A model generated the notes under the pieces. That model saw only the letters and a list, made by a program, of their open reading frames with translations, ran no database searches and was not told where the DNA came from. Made by a program: the position numbers and the translations under genes. From NCBI GenBank assembly GCA_958295895.1, contig CATQHI010000002.1, positions 310,001 to 374,000 of the forward strand: a stretch of DNA of 64,000 nucleotides, written 5' to 3'. The stretch is from Saprospiraceae bacterium (GTDB lineage Bacteria; Bacteroidota; Bacteroidia; Chitinophagales; Saprospiraceae). This document shows, in pieces, positions 39,033-48,432 of this stretch (the stretch's first letter is position 1; each line of letters opens with the position of its first letter).

Positions 39033-40574
39033 CTATTCCCTACCTGCTAACTCCTCCATAGCCTCATACCCCACCCCCAGCCGCGCCACCGTCTCCTCCT
39101 GCCCCACCGTTTCCAGGATGGCGAAGGCGTCCGGTCCGTTCGTGGTGCCGCTGACGGCCAGGCGGAGTACGGGGAGGACGGCGCCGAAGCCGAGGTTATG
39201 CTCCTTCATGAAAGCGACGGTGGCGGCTTTGATCTTTGCGGCCTCCCACTCGGGTAGCGCGGCGAGGCGGTCGCGCAGCTCCTCGAAGGCGGGGCGCTGC
39301 TCGGACTTCCACTTCTTGCGGGCCATCTTCTCGTCGGTGATGCCGACGCGCTCGGTGAAGTAGCGGCCCTGGGGGTAGAACTCCTCTAGTGTATGCACCC
39401 GCTCCTTGAGTAGGCCGGCGATGCGGGTGGCCTGTGCGGTGGTGATGGCCCGGCCGTGGTCGGCAAACTGCTGTTGCACCAGGGGGGCAAGCTCGTCGTC
39501 CGCGCTGGCGATGAGGTACTGCTGGTTGTACCACCGGGCTTTTTCGAAGTCGTACTGGGCCCCGCTCTTGTTGATGCGGTCGAGGTCGAAGGCCTCCACC
39601 AGCTCCGGCAGACTGAAGATCTCCTGCTCCGTGCCCGGGTTCCAGCCTAGAAAGGCCAGGAAGTTAATGGTGGACTGGGGCAGGAAGCCGGCCTCGCGGA
39701 AACCCATGAGCTTCTCCTCCGTACTATCGGGCTTCCAGTCGAGGGGGAAGACGGGGATACCGAGCTGCTGGCCGTCGCGCTTGCTGAGCTTGCCCTTGCC
39801 GTTAGGCTTAAGTAGGAGGGGAAGGTGGGCAAACTCGGGCATGGTCTTCTCCCAGCCAAAGGCCCGGTACAGCAGCACGTGCAGGGCGGTGCTGGGTAGC
39901 CACTCCTCGCCGCGGATGACGTGGCTGATCGCCATGAGGTGATCGTCGACCACGTTGGCCAGGTGGTAGGTGGGCAGTCCGTCGGCCTTCATCAGCACCT
40001 TGTCGTCGACCTCCTCGCTCTGGAAGGCTACGTCGCCGCGCACGATGTCGCGGATGTGGACGGTCTGGCCGGGGTCTACCCGTAGACGCACGACGTAGGG
40101 GGTATCTTGGTCGAGTAGGCGTTGGGTTTCCTCCTTGCCCAGGCTCAGGCTGTTGCGCATGCCCTCGCGGGTAGAAGCGTCGTAGCGGAAATTGTGGTTG
40201 CCGGCAGCCTTTTCGTCCGCGCGGCGCTGCTCGAGCGCGGCCTCAGTATCGAAAGCGTAGTAGGCCTGGCCGGCGTCGAGTAGGTGCTGGGTGTACTTGC
40301 GGTAGGTATCGCGGCGCTCGCTCTGGCGGTAGGGACCGTGACCTCCTCCGATGCCGGGGCCTTCGTCGGGCGTAATGCCGGCCCAGTTCAGGGACTCTAG
40401 GATGTACTCTTCGGCCCCCGGTACGTAGCGTTTTTGGTCCGTGTCCTCGATACGCAGGATGAAGGTACCCCCCCGCTGGCGGGCATAGAGGTAGTTGTAC
40501 AGTGCGGTGCGTAGTCCGCCGATGTGTAGGGCACCAGTGGGGGAGGGAGCGAAGCGTACACGAACGGTAGACAT
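39033..40574 (-). CDS. gltX: glutamyl-tRNA synthetase
   Basis: Class I aminoacyl-tRNA synthetase charging tRNA-Glu, 513 residues. HIGH-type motif in [20 protein letters not shown] (8-27) and KMSKS-type KLSKRDG (about 260) are present, with [14 protein letters not shown] and [19 protein letters not shown] between. The C-terminal anticodon-binding domain is complete. Start ATG 40574; a -7 box lies about 114 bases upstream. Confidence 0.96.
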   Translation of the reverse strand: MSTVRVRFAPSPTGALHIGGLRTALYNYLYARQRGGTFILRIEDTDQKRYVPGAEEYILESLNWAGITPDEGPGIGGGHGPYRQSERRDTYRKYTQHLLDAGQAYYAFDTEAALEQRRADEKAAGNHNFRYDASTREGMRNSLSLGKEETQRLLDQDTPYVVRLRVDPGQTVHIRDIVRGDVAFQSEEVDDKVLMKADGLPTYHLANVVDDHLMAISHVIRGEEWLPSTALHVLLYRAFGWEKTMPEFAHLPLLLKPNGKGKLSKRDGQQLGIPVFPLDWKPDSTEEKLMGFREAGFLPQSTINFLAFLGWNPGTEQEIFSLPELVEAFDLDRINKSGAQYDFEKARWYNQQYLIASADDELAPLVQQQFADHGRAITTAQATRIAGLLKERVHTLEEFYPQGRYFTERVGITDEKMARKKWKSEQRPAFEELRDRLAALPEWEAAKIKAATVAFMKEHNLGFGAVLPVLRLAVSGTTNGPDAFAILETVGQEETVARLGVGYEAMEELAGRE

Positions 40575-40687
40575 GGCAATGTAATTAAGCAGACACCGAG
40601 GGGAAAATAATATTTGGACAAGCAGCGGAACCTACCACAAAAACGTTTAGGAAGTACCTGAAATACCGGCTCGTCAAGTAATGAACG

Positions 40688-40695
40688 CAAAGGTA
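40688..40695 (-). promoter_or_regulatory. -7 box upstream of gltX
   Basis: TACCTTTG on the minus strand, leaving a leader of roughly 105 bases before the gltX ATG. The leader has no structure I can assign. Confidence 0.5.
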
Positions 40696-40741
40696 ATTCA
40701 GCCCCACCAATGAGCTATTCCCCCCCAACGCCCTTAGCCCG

Positions 40742-41413
40742 ATGTACCTCATCAAAACACCGCGGGTAATTCAGAAGCTGTTCCCCACCTTTCACTGGCG
40801 GGTCGACCGCCCCATGGCCCGGCCCACCCTTTACCTAACCTTCGACGACGGGCCCATCCCGCAGCTCACTCCCTGGGTGCTGGACCAGCTTGCACAGTAC
40901 GATGCTAAGGCTACCTTTTTCTGCGTCGGCAACAACGTGCGCCGCTACCCCGCCGTGCTCCAACAGGTCATCGACGCCGGCCACACCGTGGGCAACCACA
41001 CCATGCACCACCTTGACGGTTGGAAGACGGACAACGTCCCCTACTTCCACGATGTACGCCACTGCGCTAAGCAACTCAAAACCCCCCTCTTCCGTCCCCC
41101 CTACGGCCGGCTCAAGCCCAGCCAGGTACAATTCCTCCAGCGCCACTACGAGATCGTGATGTGGGATGTGCTGAGCGGCGATTTCGACCCTGAGCTCACG
41201 GCCGACGACTGCTACGATAATGTCATCGAAAACGCCCGCCCCGGCAGCATCGTGGTGATGCACGATAGCCTGAAGGCGGAGGAGAAGGTGCGGGAGATCC
41301 TACCGCGGCTACTGGCCTACTACAGTGAGCGTGGGTATGCCTTTGACCGGCTTACCGCTAAGCTGGTGGTCTCGCCCGGTCCGATGGTTGATGTGCAGCT
41401 TAAGACCGCTTAA
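40742..41413 (+). CDS. polysaccharide deacetylase family protein (NodB domain)
   Basis: A 223-residue NodB-domain hydrolase (carbohydrate esterase 4) that removes acetyl groups from N-acetylated sugars such as peptidoglycan or chitin-like polymers. Motif 1 TFDDGP (33-38), motif 2 HTVGNHTMHH with metal His at 86 and 90, motif 3 RPPYGR, then MWDVLSGDFD and IVVMHDS are all present. There is no signal peptide, and a short N-terminal segment (MYLIKTPRVIQKLFP) precedes the domain. Substrate unknown. Confidence 0.93.
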   Translation: MYLIKTPRVIQKLFPTFHWRVDRPMARPTLYLTFDDGPIPQLTPWVLDQLAQYDAKATFFCVGNNVRRYPAVLQQVIDAGHTVGNHTMHHLDGWKTDNVPYFHDVRHCAKQLKTPLFRPPYGRLKPSQVQFLQRHYEIVMWDVLSGDFDPELTADDCYDNVIENARPGSIVVMHDSLKAEEKVREILPRLLAYYSERGYAFDRLTAKLVVSPGPMVDVQLKTA

Positions 41414-41448
41414 CCATAGATACTGAACTAAATAAGTGCCAACCATAT

Positions 41449-42927
41449 TCAGCGGTCAGTAGAGGCCAGGCGGTCCAAGCCAGCCTTAGCCAGCATGTGC
41501 AGGCCCGTCCGGTACTCCGCCGGGTCGATGCCCAGGCAGGTCTGGAAATATTTCCGCGCCGCTACACTATTCCCCCGCTTCTCCTCCAGCAGCCCCGCCT
41601 GTAGCGCCGCATTACAGGCATAGAAGGCCGGATTATCCCGCCCTAGCGTGATCGTGCGCGCGTAAAACGACAGCGCCCCGGCATAATCCTTCAGTCCCCC
41701 CAGTACCCGCCCGGTGCGGTAGCGGTGCTCGAGTTGCTCGTCGGGGGTAAGGGCAGCCAGTGCAATGCCATCTAGCTCAGTACGGGCGCGGGCGAAGTAG
41801 CCACCGTCGAATAGCAAACGGGCTCGGAGGAGACCAAGGTGAGGTGCTCGGTCGCCGGCCGCCTCCCGGGCCGCACTCTCATCGCCTCCCGCCCGGCTGC
41901 CCCCGCTGATCTCGGCCATCGTTCGGTGGTAGCGGTCAATATTCCCCTCTAGTAAGTACGACCAGGCGATCTTCTGTATGGCCTCCTCCCGGAAGTGGCG
42001 GCCGGCGTAGCGCAGTAGGAAGGACTGAAAGTGGATGCGCGCCTGCGGATTGAGGTTACGCAGTTTAGCCTGTCCGAGCAGGAAGTCAAGGTAGGGAAAG
42101 TCGGCCGTGCCGCCTCCCCGTTGCTGCCGTTCGAGCAGGACGATAGCCTCAGCGTTGCGGTCGGTGCGCATGGCCAGGGCGGCGAGTACGAAGCAGTGCA
42201 GGTTGTTGGTGGCGGGGTGCAGGGCGAGCTGCTTTACGCTACGGTAGGCCTCCTCCGGCTCATCGGCTAGGTGCAGCTCCATGAAGGCGTAGAGCACCTG
42301 GGTTTCCAGGTGGAATGGGTTGGTGGTATTAGCCAGCGCCAGCAGTAGTTCCTTCCGTCCTTCGGCAATGGTGCCGCTTAGGGAGGAAAATAGCTCTACG
42401 CCCCACTTGTACTGCGGCGGGATGGCCCCTACGGCGGCGTGTAGTAGTCCTAAGTCTTTGTACGTCAGGGCGAAGTCGGGAAACAGTTTTGCGTTGTCCC
42501 GCAACTCCTTGTGGGCCCGATTGAGGTGGCGGAAGGCGGCCAGGTGACGCTCGAAGCGCAGGTCGATCAGGCTGCGGTGTAGGCGGGCCTCGGCCAGGGC
42601 ATAGCGGTAGTAGGGGGAGGTTTGATCACCCTGCTCAAGCATCGCTACACGCTGGTCAAAGCGTTCGGCCAGGAGTCCATCCAGACTCTCATCGCCACTT
42701 AGGTACAGGCGGAAGAAATCCACATAGCTCTCCAGGTGGTAAGCGGCTAGGTTACGGGGCTCGGTTTGCTTCAGGCGGGTGATGCCAGCTTGGGCCAGGT
42801 CGAGCTCCAGGCGCATCACGTTGGCGTAGATAACTTCGGCTTCGGGAGAAAATACGTAATCGAATTCCGTTGCACTTCCAGCGGCCCCGCCCCAAATTAG
42901 CCCGCACAGCAAGAGCAGTTCACGCAT
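41449..42927 (-). CDS. TPR-repeat secreted protein
   Basis: A 492-residue, helical protein with tetratricopeptide-like repeats throughout ([43 protein letters not shown], and at the end [35 protein letters not shown]). The N-terminus [20 protein letters not shown] looks like a signal peptide, and its end is encoded by a variant copy of the dispersed repeat. Partner unknown. Its start overlaps the stop of the pterin dehydratase gene by 8 bases, so the two are coupled. Confidence 0.82.
   Translation of the reverse strand: MRELLLLCGLIWGGAAGSATEFDYVFSPEAEVIYANVMRLELDLAQAGITRLKQTEPRNLAAYHLESYVDFFRLYLSGDESLDGLLAERFDQRVAMLEQGDQTSPYYRYALAEARLHRSLIDLRFERHLAAFRHLNRAHKELRDNAKLFPDFALTYKDLGLLHAAVGAIPPQYKWGVELFSSLSGTIAEGRKELLLALANTTNPFHLETQVLYAFMELHLADEPEEAYRSVKQLALHPATNNLHCFVLAALAMRTDRNAEAIVLLERQQRGGGTADFPYLDFLLGQAKLRNLNPQARIHFQSFLLRYAGRHFREEAIQKIAWSYLLEGNIDRYHRTMAEISGGSRAGGDESAAREAAGDRAPHLGLLRARLLFDGGYFARARTELDGIALAALTPDEQLEHRYRTGRVLGGLKDYAGALSFYARTITLGRDNPAFYACNAALQAGLLEEKRGNSVAARKYFQTCLGIDPAEYRTGLHMLAKAGLDRLASTDR
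42870..42893 (+). repeat. dispersed repeat, 3-base-longer variant
   Basis: Same flanks (ttgcac ... cggccccgcccc) with three extra bases, keeping frame; encodes GGAAGSA in the signal-peptide region of the TPR protein. Confidence 0.6.
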
Positions 42928-43165
42928 AGCGCGTGAAGATACGGTCGATGCGTTCGGCGAGTTTACGGTCCTTGTCGGTCACGGTGTTGCCGGCGTCGTG
43001 GGTCGTCAGGTCGATCGTCACGCGATTGTACACGTTCATCCAGTTGGGGTGGTGGTTAGCGGCCTCGGCGGCGAAGGCAACCTCGGTCATGAAGGCAAAC
43101 GCCTGCCGGAAATCGGCAAACTCAAAGTCGCGATGCAGGGCATCGTTTTCGTGGGTCCAGGGCAT
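42920..43165 (-). CDS. pterin-4a-carbinolamine dehydratase
   Basis: An 81-residue PCD/DCoH family enzyme that dehydrates 4a-hydroxytetrahydrobiopterin. The central motif [20 protein letters not shown] matches the family's [E/H]-HHPxW-x-NVYN-x-V signature, and the C-terminus [15 protein letters not shown] is typical. The N-terminus is slightly shorter than in larger homologues. No phenylalanine hydroxylase is seen nearby. Overlaps the TPR gene by 8 bases. Confidence 0.92.
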   Translation of the reverse strand: MPWTHENDALHRDFEFADFRQAFAFMTEVAFAAEAANHHPNWMNVYNRVTIDLTTHDAGNTVTDKDRKLAERIDRIFTRYA

Positions 43166-43192
43166 GGGCTACAGCTTTCCCGTCTAACGTCA

Positions 43193-43212
43193 GGGCGGGG
43201 CCGCAGGTGCAA
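43193..43212 (-). repeat. dispersed 20-bp repeat, exact copy
   Basis: Exact consensus copy between two minus-strand genes, 6 bases past the stop of the gene at 43219. Confidence 0.85.
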
Positions 43213-43218
43213 CGCACG

Positions 43219-43467
43219 TTAATTGTTCCGCAGTGCTTCGATTAACTCTGACTTACTCATTTTAGAGCGCCCCTCGAGTCCGACCTGCTTTGCCTCGTCG
43301 TAAAGTTCCTGCTTGGTCCGGTCTTCGTAGTTGCTGGCCCTACCGCCCTTCTTGCCGGCATCCGGGGTATTGGCGATGCGCGCGGCCTTCTGCTTGCTCA
43401 TCCCCTCATCGCGCAGGGCCTCGTACTTATCGTCGTCCTTGATGGTGGGTCCGTGATCCTTGGCCAT
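43219..43467 (-). CDS. DUF7218/Rho_N-type small protein
   Basis: An 82-residue, highly charged protein. It begins MAKDHGPTIKDDDKYEALRD, continues GMSKQKAARIANTP and GGRASNYEDRT, and ends with a Rho-N/SAP-like helix pair (QELYDEAKQVGLEGRSKMSKSELIEALRN). I recognise this as the widespread family annotated as DUF7218 or Rho termination factor N-terminal domain protein. Function unknown; stress-related nucleic-acid binding is often suspected but not shown here. Confidence 0.85.
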   Translation of the reverse strand: MAKDHGPTIKDDDKYEALRDEGMSKQKAARIANTPDAGKKGGRASNYEDRTKQELYDEAKQVGLEGRSKMSKSELIEALRNN

Positions 43468-43528
43468 GGCATTTCTTTCTGCTAACTCCCGTTTTCATTT
43501 GGAAGTTTGGGCAGGGCCGCTTTGACGG

Positions 43529-45325
43529 TTACCGAGCGTACTTACCCACCACCTCACCGGCGGCCAGTACGTGCCCCTGCATCGCCTCCAAGAGTTCCGC
43601 CCGGCTGGCTCCGAAAGGCAGCTCCAGCTCCGTATCCAGCGCGAATACCTGAAAGTGATACGGGTGAGCGGGATCGCCCTTAGGGGGCCGGGGACCGTAG
43701 TACCCCAGCGATCCATAATCGTTCGGGCCCTGTAGCGCTCCCTTGATTCCTGGCACGGTAGGTCCGCCGGGGGTGGCCTCGGCTAACTCCATCTTATCGG
43801 CTGGCAGGTTGTAGAGCGACCAGTGAAGGAAGGGAGGATTCAGCGGTACGGCCGGGTCCTCCATCAGTACGACGAAGCTTTGCGTGCCCTCCGGTGCGCC
43901 GCTCCAGGCTAGCGGGGGTGAGATATTTTCCTGCTCCGCGGCGTAGCGGTTAGGGAGGGTAGACCCCTCCGTAAAGGCACTGCTACCTACGCTGAGCTGG
44001 GTGGAACCTTCGGTGAGTTGCGTAGCCAGGGAATCCGGCGTGTCGGCGGCCTCGGTAGGCGCCGCGATGCCGGTCATGCGTACGTTGGCTCCATCTTCGT
44101 TGGTTGGTTTGCCGGGGTTGTTTGCACCTGCGGCCCCGCCCCCTTCGGCGTAGCTGACCCGGTAGATCACGCCGTTGGTGTCGTCGGTGAAGAGTAGGGA
44201 GCCGTCACTGGTTTCGGCCAGTCCGCAGAGCCGGCCGCGGTGGCCCCATTCGTCGCCTTCCTGGGTCACGAAGCCCTGTACGAAGGGTTCGAAGGCAGCC
44301 GGCTCACCGTTTTCGAAGTGAATGCGCACTACCTCGTAGCCGGAGGGGGGCTGGCGGTTCCAGCTGCCGCGCATGGCAATGTAGGCATCCCCCCGGTAGT
44401 CGGCGGGAAAGCTGCTGCCCCGGTAGTACGCGAGCTGCATGGGCGCGGCGTGGGGGGTATACAGTCCAATGGCCTCGGCGCTCTGAGCCTTCCAGTCCTC
44501 CATGGTGATGCCGTCGGGGGGATAGTCAGCGGGGTTGTACTTGCCGTCGGCGTAGACGTAGGGCCAGCCGTAGGCATTGCCCTTTACGATTTGGTTGAGT
44601 TCCTCGTGCTGCTCGTTGTCGCCGAGCCAGTCGATACCGTGGTCCATGCCGTAGAGCTTGCCGCTGCCGGGCGCGAAGCCGTAGCCGATGGTATTGCGCA
44701 GGCCGGAGGCGTAGATGCTCCGGCTGCTGCCATCGGGTGCGATGCGGAGCATGGTGGCGTTCTCGGGGTTGGGCTCGGCGCAGGCGTTGCAGGTGGAGCC
44801 GGCGGTGAGGTAGAGGTGCTTATCGGGGCCGACCACGACCATGCGGTTGGGGTGCTGACCGCCGTCGGGCAGGTCGTCAAGCAGTAGGGTGAGGGTATCC
44901 AGGCTGCCATCGGACTTGATCTTGGTCATGTACAGGTCCTTGATCGTGGTCAGGTACATGGTATCGCCCGTGATGGCGATGCCGTGCATGCCGGGTCGGT
45001 TGGCTACGACGCGCTGCTCGTCGGCCGTGCCGTCGCCGTCGGTGTCGCGCAGCAGCATGACGTCGCCGAGCTTGCGGCGGGTGACGTAGACGGTGCCGTC
45101 TTCCGCCACGGCCAGCATACGGGGGTTTTCCAGCTCGCGGGCGAAGACGTTCACGGTAAAGCCTTCCGGTACCCGCAGTACGGAGAGATCATCGGCAGCC
45201 GGGGGTAGTTGTTGGGGTTCTACGACGTGGCCGACTACTTCTACGTTGGCGGTCTTTACGTCGGGTCCCTGTGCGTAGAGCAGGGTGGTGAGGAGGAGTA
45301 GGGGGAGGGTTAGGGGCTTAAGCAT
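43529..45325 (-). CDS. PQQ-type sugar/sorbosone dehydrogenase fused to a PEBP (YbhB-like) domain
   Basis: Secreted fusion of 598 residues. After the signal MLKPLTLPLLLLTTLLYAQ, residues about 40-395 form a six-bladed propeller of the glucose/sorbosone dehydrogenase type (PEGFTVNVFARELENPRMLAV, GMHGIAI, NRMVVVGPDKHLYLTAG, ASGLRNTIGYGFAPGSGKLYG, YIAMRGSWNRQPPSGYEVVRI). A Gly/Ala linker encoded by the dispersed repeat and a Thr/Ser-rich stretch follow. Residues about 440-598 are a phosphatidylethanolamine-binding-protein domain (ISPPLAWSGAPEGTQSFVVLMEDP, HWSLYNLPA, YYGPRPPKGDPAHPYHFQVFALD). Substrate not known. Confidence 0.9.
   Translation of the reverse strand: MLKPLTLPLLLLTTLLYAQGPDVKTANVEVVGHVVEPQQLPPAADDLSVLRVPEGFTVNVFARELENPRMLAVAEDGTVYVTRRKLGDVMLLRDTDGDGTADEQRVVANRPGMHGIAITGDTMYLTTIKDLYMTKIKSDGSLDTLTLLLDDLPDGGQHPNRMVVVGPDKHLYLTAGSTCNACAEPNPENATMLRIAPDGSSRSIYASGLRNTIGYGFAPGSGKLYGMDHGIDWLGDNEQHEELNQIVKGNAYGWPYVYADGKYNPADYPPDGITMEDWKAQSAEAIGLYTPHAAPMQLAYYRGSSFPADYRGDAYIAMRGSWNRQPPSGYEVVRIHFENGEPAAFEPFVQGFVTQEGDEWGHRGRLCGLAETSDGSLLFTDDTNGVIYRVSYAEGGGAAGANNPGKPTNEDGANVRMTGIAAPTEAADTPDSLATQLTEGSTQLSVGSSAFTEGSTLPNRYAAEQENISPPLAWSGAPEGTQSFVVLMEDPAVPLNPPFLHWSLYNLPADKMELAEATPGGPTVPGIKGALQGPNDYGSLGYYGPRPPKGDPAHPYHFQVFALDTELELPFGASRAELLEAMQGHVLAAGEVVGKYAR
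44122..44142 (+). repeat. dispersed 20-bp repeat at a domain junction
   Basis: Exact consensus copy, encoding GGGAAGA at the boundary between the dehydrogenase and the linker to the PEBP domain. Confidence 0.88.
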
Positions 45326-45449
45326 CGGGTCGGTAGTTAGGAGTAGGTCGGTTTTTCCTTAACCCGGGATAAAAATGCGGTGTTCGGGCCGGGCGGAAGG
45401 CAGCTGATCACCATAGGTCGAGGCGTTGCACGCCGAGCGCTTGGGGTAG

Positions 45450-45457
45450 TACCTTAG
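45450..45457 (+). promoter_or_regulatory. possible -7 box of the GH43-like gene
   Basis: TACCTTAG, near TAnnTTTG, 23 bases before the ATG at 45481; a TTG at 45425 could be the -33 element. Confidence 0.4.
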
Positions 45458-45480
45458 CTACCTACCAGTTTCCCACGATC

Positions 45481-46911
45481 ATGCGCCTGCTTCCTTTACT
45501 CCTCATCCTATTCACCCTACCCCTCGCCGCCCAGCAGCTCAACATCGACAATAGCCTACCCCGCCTCACCGTAGAAGGGGATACCGTCGACGCCCACGAC
45601 GGCCGCATCATATTGTTCGAAGACACCTACTACTGGTACGGCACCAGCTACGGCACCACCAACGGCTTCACCACCGCCAACCACTACGTCGTCTACAGCT
45701 CGCCGGATATGAAAAGCTGGACCAGGGAAGGCCGCCTGCTCCCCGACCAGCCCGAGGGCGTGTACTACCGGCCCCATGTCATCTACAATGCGGCAAATGA
45801 CAACTATGTGCTCTGGTACAACTGGTACCCTCAGCTCTGGGACGGACAGTTCGGCGTAGCCACCAGCCCCACCCCCACCGGCCCCTTTACCATCGTGAAT
45901 GACGACGTGCAGATGTTCCGCTCCGAGGTGGGCCTGGGCGACTTCGGCCTCTTCGTCGATGCCGACAGCACCGCTTACATCAGCTACAATACCATCCAGA
46001 ACCACCAGGTCAGCATCGAGCGGCTGAGTGACGACTACCTCTCCTCCACCCAGGAGAACGGCGGCATCATCGCCGAGCACAGCGAGGCCGGCTCCCAGTT
46101 CAAGCGCGACGGTAAGTACTACCTGCTTACCGACGTTACCTGCTGCTTCTGCAATTACGGCTCCGGCGCCCGCGTCTACGTCTCCGACCACCCCACGGAG
46201 GGCTATACCCTGACCACCAACATCAACCGCTACCCCGGCCGGCCCGCCCTAGTCCTGACTGACGGCGTGACTACCGGCACGAGCTACGAGACCCTGGCCA
46301 CCAACGATACCCTGCCCCAGAGCCTCGTTGCCCTGCACCCGCGTCCCCGCCCCCTTAACCAACTGACGCTCAGTGTATTCACCGGCAACCGCCCCGAGAA
46401 CTGCGGCGACGTGAGTAACCCCCGCGTACACCCCGAGATCGGCACGCCCGAATTTACTGTGTCGTACTGGGACTTCGATCACTGGCAGGAGGTAGATTCC
46501 CTCAAGGTAGAGCGAAACGGAACGGCCCTCCGGCAAACCCTCCACATGACCTTCGCACCGGTCGCCAGCACCCGCATCAAGCTTACGCCCCGCCCCGGCT
46601 ACCCCTTCCCCGCCATCTACCCCACCGAACTCACTGCCGGGGACGCAGATGCGGAGAACGAGCTTCAAGTCTACGTGACGGGCCACGACATCCCCCAGCC
46701 CCCGATCGTGCCCGCCCAGCAGGCCTACGTGATGGAGCTGCCGACCGCGGAGGGCACCGCGTACATCTGGATGGGCGATCTGTGGGGCTCGGCCTCCGAT
46801 AATGTGAAGGGGCATGACTACCCGTACTGGAGTGCGCCGCTGGAGTTTCTGGAGGATGGGTCGATTCTGCCACTGGAGTGGGCGGATACTTGGAGCGTGG
46901 ACCCTGAGTGA
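45481..46911 (+). CDS. GH43-like secreted glycoside hydrolase
   Basis: Secreted enzyme of 476 residues. After the signal MRLLPLLLILFTLPLAAQ, a five-bladed propeller of the GH43/GH117-like type is visible: VDAHDGRIILFEDTYYWYGTSYG, VYSSPDMKSWTREGRLL, RPHVIYNAANDNYVLWYN and FVDADSTAYISYN. A C-terminal segment ends VMELPTAEGTAYIWMGDLWG and WSAPLEFLEDGSILPLEW. It resembles the galactan-active GH43 group, but the sugar is inferred. Between residues about 260 and 400 lies an inserted beta-rich region whose start carries the dispersed repeat (ALHPRPRPL). Confidence 0.82.
   Translation: MRLLPLLLILFTLPLAAQQLNIDNSLPRLTVEGDTVDAHDGRIILFEDTYYWYGTSYGTTNGFTTANHYVVYSSPDMKSWTREGRLLPDQPEGVYYRPHVIYNAANDNYVLWYNWYPQLWDGQFGVATSPTPTGPFTIVNDDVQMFRSEVGLGDFGLFVDADSTAYISYNTIQNHQVSIERLSDDYLSSTQENGGIIAEHSEAGSQFKRDGKYYLLTDVTCCFCNYGSGARVYVSDHPTEGYTLTTNINRYPGRPALVLTDGVTTGTSYETLATNDTLPQSLVALHPRPRPLNQLTLSVFTGNRPENCGDVSNPRVHPEIGTPEFTVSYWDFDHWQEVDSLKVERNGTALRQTLHMTFAPVASTRIKLTPRPGYPFPAIYPTELTAGDADAENELQVYVTGHDIPQPPIVPAQQAYVMELPTAEGTAYIWMGDLWGSASDNVKGHDYPYWSAPLEFLEDGSILPLEWADTWSVDPE
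46333..46353 (+). repeat. dispersed repeat inside GH43-like gene
   Basis: CCCGCGT variant, on the gene's own strand in the reverse sense to most genic copies, read as LHPRPRP. Confidence 0.78.
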
Positions 46912-46922
46912 TAATAATAGAC

Positions 46923-47003
46923 AACCACAGAGGGCGCAGTGAATCGCAGAGACACGTCACACATGCGGAACCACCTCTGCGTCTCTCCACGTCCTCTGCG
47001 GTT
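46923..47003. repeat. palindromic ACCACAGAG-type repeat
   Basis: Arms aaccacagagg (46923-46933) and cctctgcggtt (46993-47003), with inner pairing of cgcagag/ctctgcg. It fills the gap between two convergent gene ends and may also act as a terminator. Confidence 0.72.
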
Positions 47004-47025
47004 CAATAAATTTACGCCGCAGGCG

Positions 47026-48417
47026 CTACAACGGAGTAGGCAACTGCGCGCCCATATCCGCCAGCCGAGTCTTCAGCAACTGCTCCAGCTCCCGCGTCTT
47101 CTCCGGCTCCGATCCACTCAAATCCGTAGTCTCGCCTGGGTCAGCAGCCAGGTCGAAGAGCATCGAGCGCTCCGTTTCGTAGTCGTATACTAGCTTCAAA
47201 TTACCCTGCCGCAGCGAGCTAGCCGGCTTGCCCCCCTGTGGACTATAGTGGGGGAAGTGCCAGATCAGCAGCCGGTCCGTGGTCGCATCGCCGAAGAGGG
47301 GAGACATGCCGGCGGGGTCCTGAAGGGCGGGGAAGATATCCTCCCCCACCACCGGCGTATCGCTCACCTGGCCGGCGGAGATGCGGGCGGGCCAGCGCAC
47401 GATCAGGGGTACCCGAGTGCCGCCTTCGTAAAGGTACCCCTTGCCGGCGCGTAGGGGGCCGTTGTCGGTGGGTGGGGTGTGGGCGGCGAAGGCGGGCACC
47501 TCCTCGACGCTAAGACCGCCGTTGTCGGAGGTGAGCACGACCAGGGTGTTTTCGGTGAGACCGAGGGTCTCGAGGCGGTCTAGGATGCGGCCGACGTTCT
47601 GGTCGATGGCGTCGACCATGGCGGCGTAGACGATGTCGGGAAAGCTATCGTTGGGGCTGGCGGCGCGCTTCTGGCGGTACTTTTCGATGAGCTCCTCCTT
47701 GCCCATGATGGGCACGTGGGGGGCATAGTAGTTGAGGTTGACGAAAAAGCTGCTGTCCCGGTGGGCGTCAATGTAGTCGAGGGCGCGGTCGGTGAGGACG
47801 TCCGTGAGGTAGTCGCCGGGCTTGGCGCTGTCCTTCAGTTTCTGGTGCTGGTTGGGGGGGAAGAAGGGGTAGAAAAAGCTCTGCGGCAGCCCGTTGGCCC
47901 CGGCTCCAATGGTGTAGTCGAAGCCCTGAAACTGCGGCTGAAACTCCCCGCCGCCCAGGTGCCACTTGCCGATGTAGGCGGTGCCGTAGCCTCGCTCCCG
48001 GAATACCTCCCCCGTCGTGCGGAAGCTCAGGGCGAGCTGCTGGGCAATGGGCGGGGTACGGAGCTGCTGCCCCGGTCGCGGGGGGCCGTTGCCGTGGATG
48101 TGCTCGGTGATGTTGGTCGCTACGGGGGTCAGGCCGGTGAGTAGCGAGCTACGCGACGGACTACAGATCGCCGCGGCCGCGTACCCGTTCGTGAAGCGGA
48201 TACCGGCGGCGGCCAGCCGGTCCAGGTTGGGAGTTTCGATGAAGTCGCTGCCGTAGCTAGCCAGGTCGAACCAGCCCAGGTCGTCGGCCACGATGAGCAC
48301 TACGTTGGGCGGTCGGTCGGTGGGGGAAACCACTCCGCCCCCGGTGACGTCGTCATCGGAGGCGGAGCAGCCCAGTAGCAGAAGGCCTAACAGGGATAGG
48401 AGGTAGCAGCGCGTCAT
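47026..48417 (-). CDS. type I sulfatase, lipoprotein
   Basis: Hydrolyses a sulfate ester, probably on a polysaccharide or glycoside. It has 463 residues with a lipoprotein signal (LLLLGC, Cys 17). The catalytic motif CSPSRSSLLTG has Cys85, to be converted to formylglycine; metal-site D45/D46 are in VLIVADDLGWF; YIGKWHLGG, TLVVLTSDNGG and the C-terminal RQGNLKLVYDYE are typical of family S1. No formylglycine-generating enzyme is in the window. It starts 15 bases after the preceding T9SS gene's stop, so the two are co-transcribed. Confidence 0.93.
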   Translation of the reverse strand: MTRCYLLSLLGLLLLGCSASDDDVTGGGVVSPTDRPPNVVLIVADDLGWFDLASYGSDFIETPNLDRLAAAGIRFTNGYAAAAICSPSRSSLLTGLTPVATNITEHIHGNGPPRPGQQLRTPPIAQQLALSFRTTGEVFRERGYGTAYIGKWHLGGGEFQPQFQGFDYTIGAGANGLPQSFFYPFFPPNQHQKLKDSAKPGDYLTDVLTDRALDYIDAHRDSSFFVNLNYYAPHVPIMGKEELIEKYRQKRAASPNDSFPDIVYAAMVDAIDQNVGRILDRLETLGLTENTLVVLTSDNGGLSVEEVPAFAAHTPPTDNGPLRAGKGYLYEGGTRVPLIVRWPARISAGQVSDTPVVGEDIFPALQDPAGMSPLFGDATTDRLLIWHFPHYSPQGGKPASSLRQGNLKLVYDYETERSMLFDLAADPGETTDLSGSEPEKTRELEQLLKTRLADMGAQLPTPL

Positions 48418-48432
48418 GCCACCTAAGGTAGG

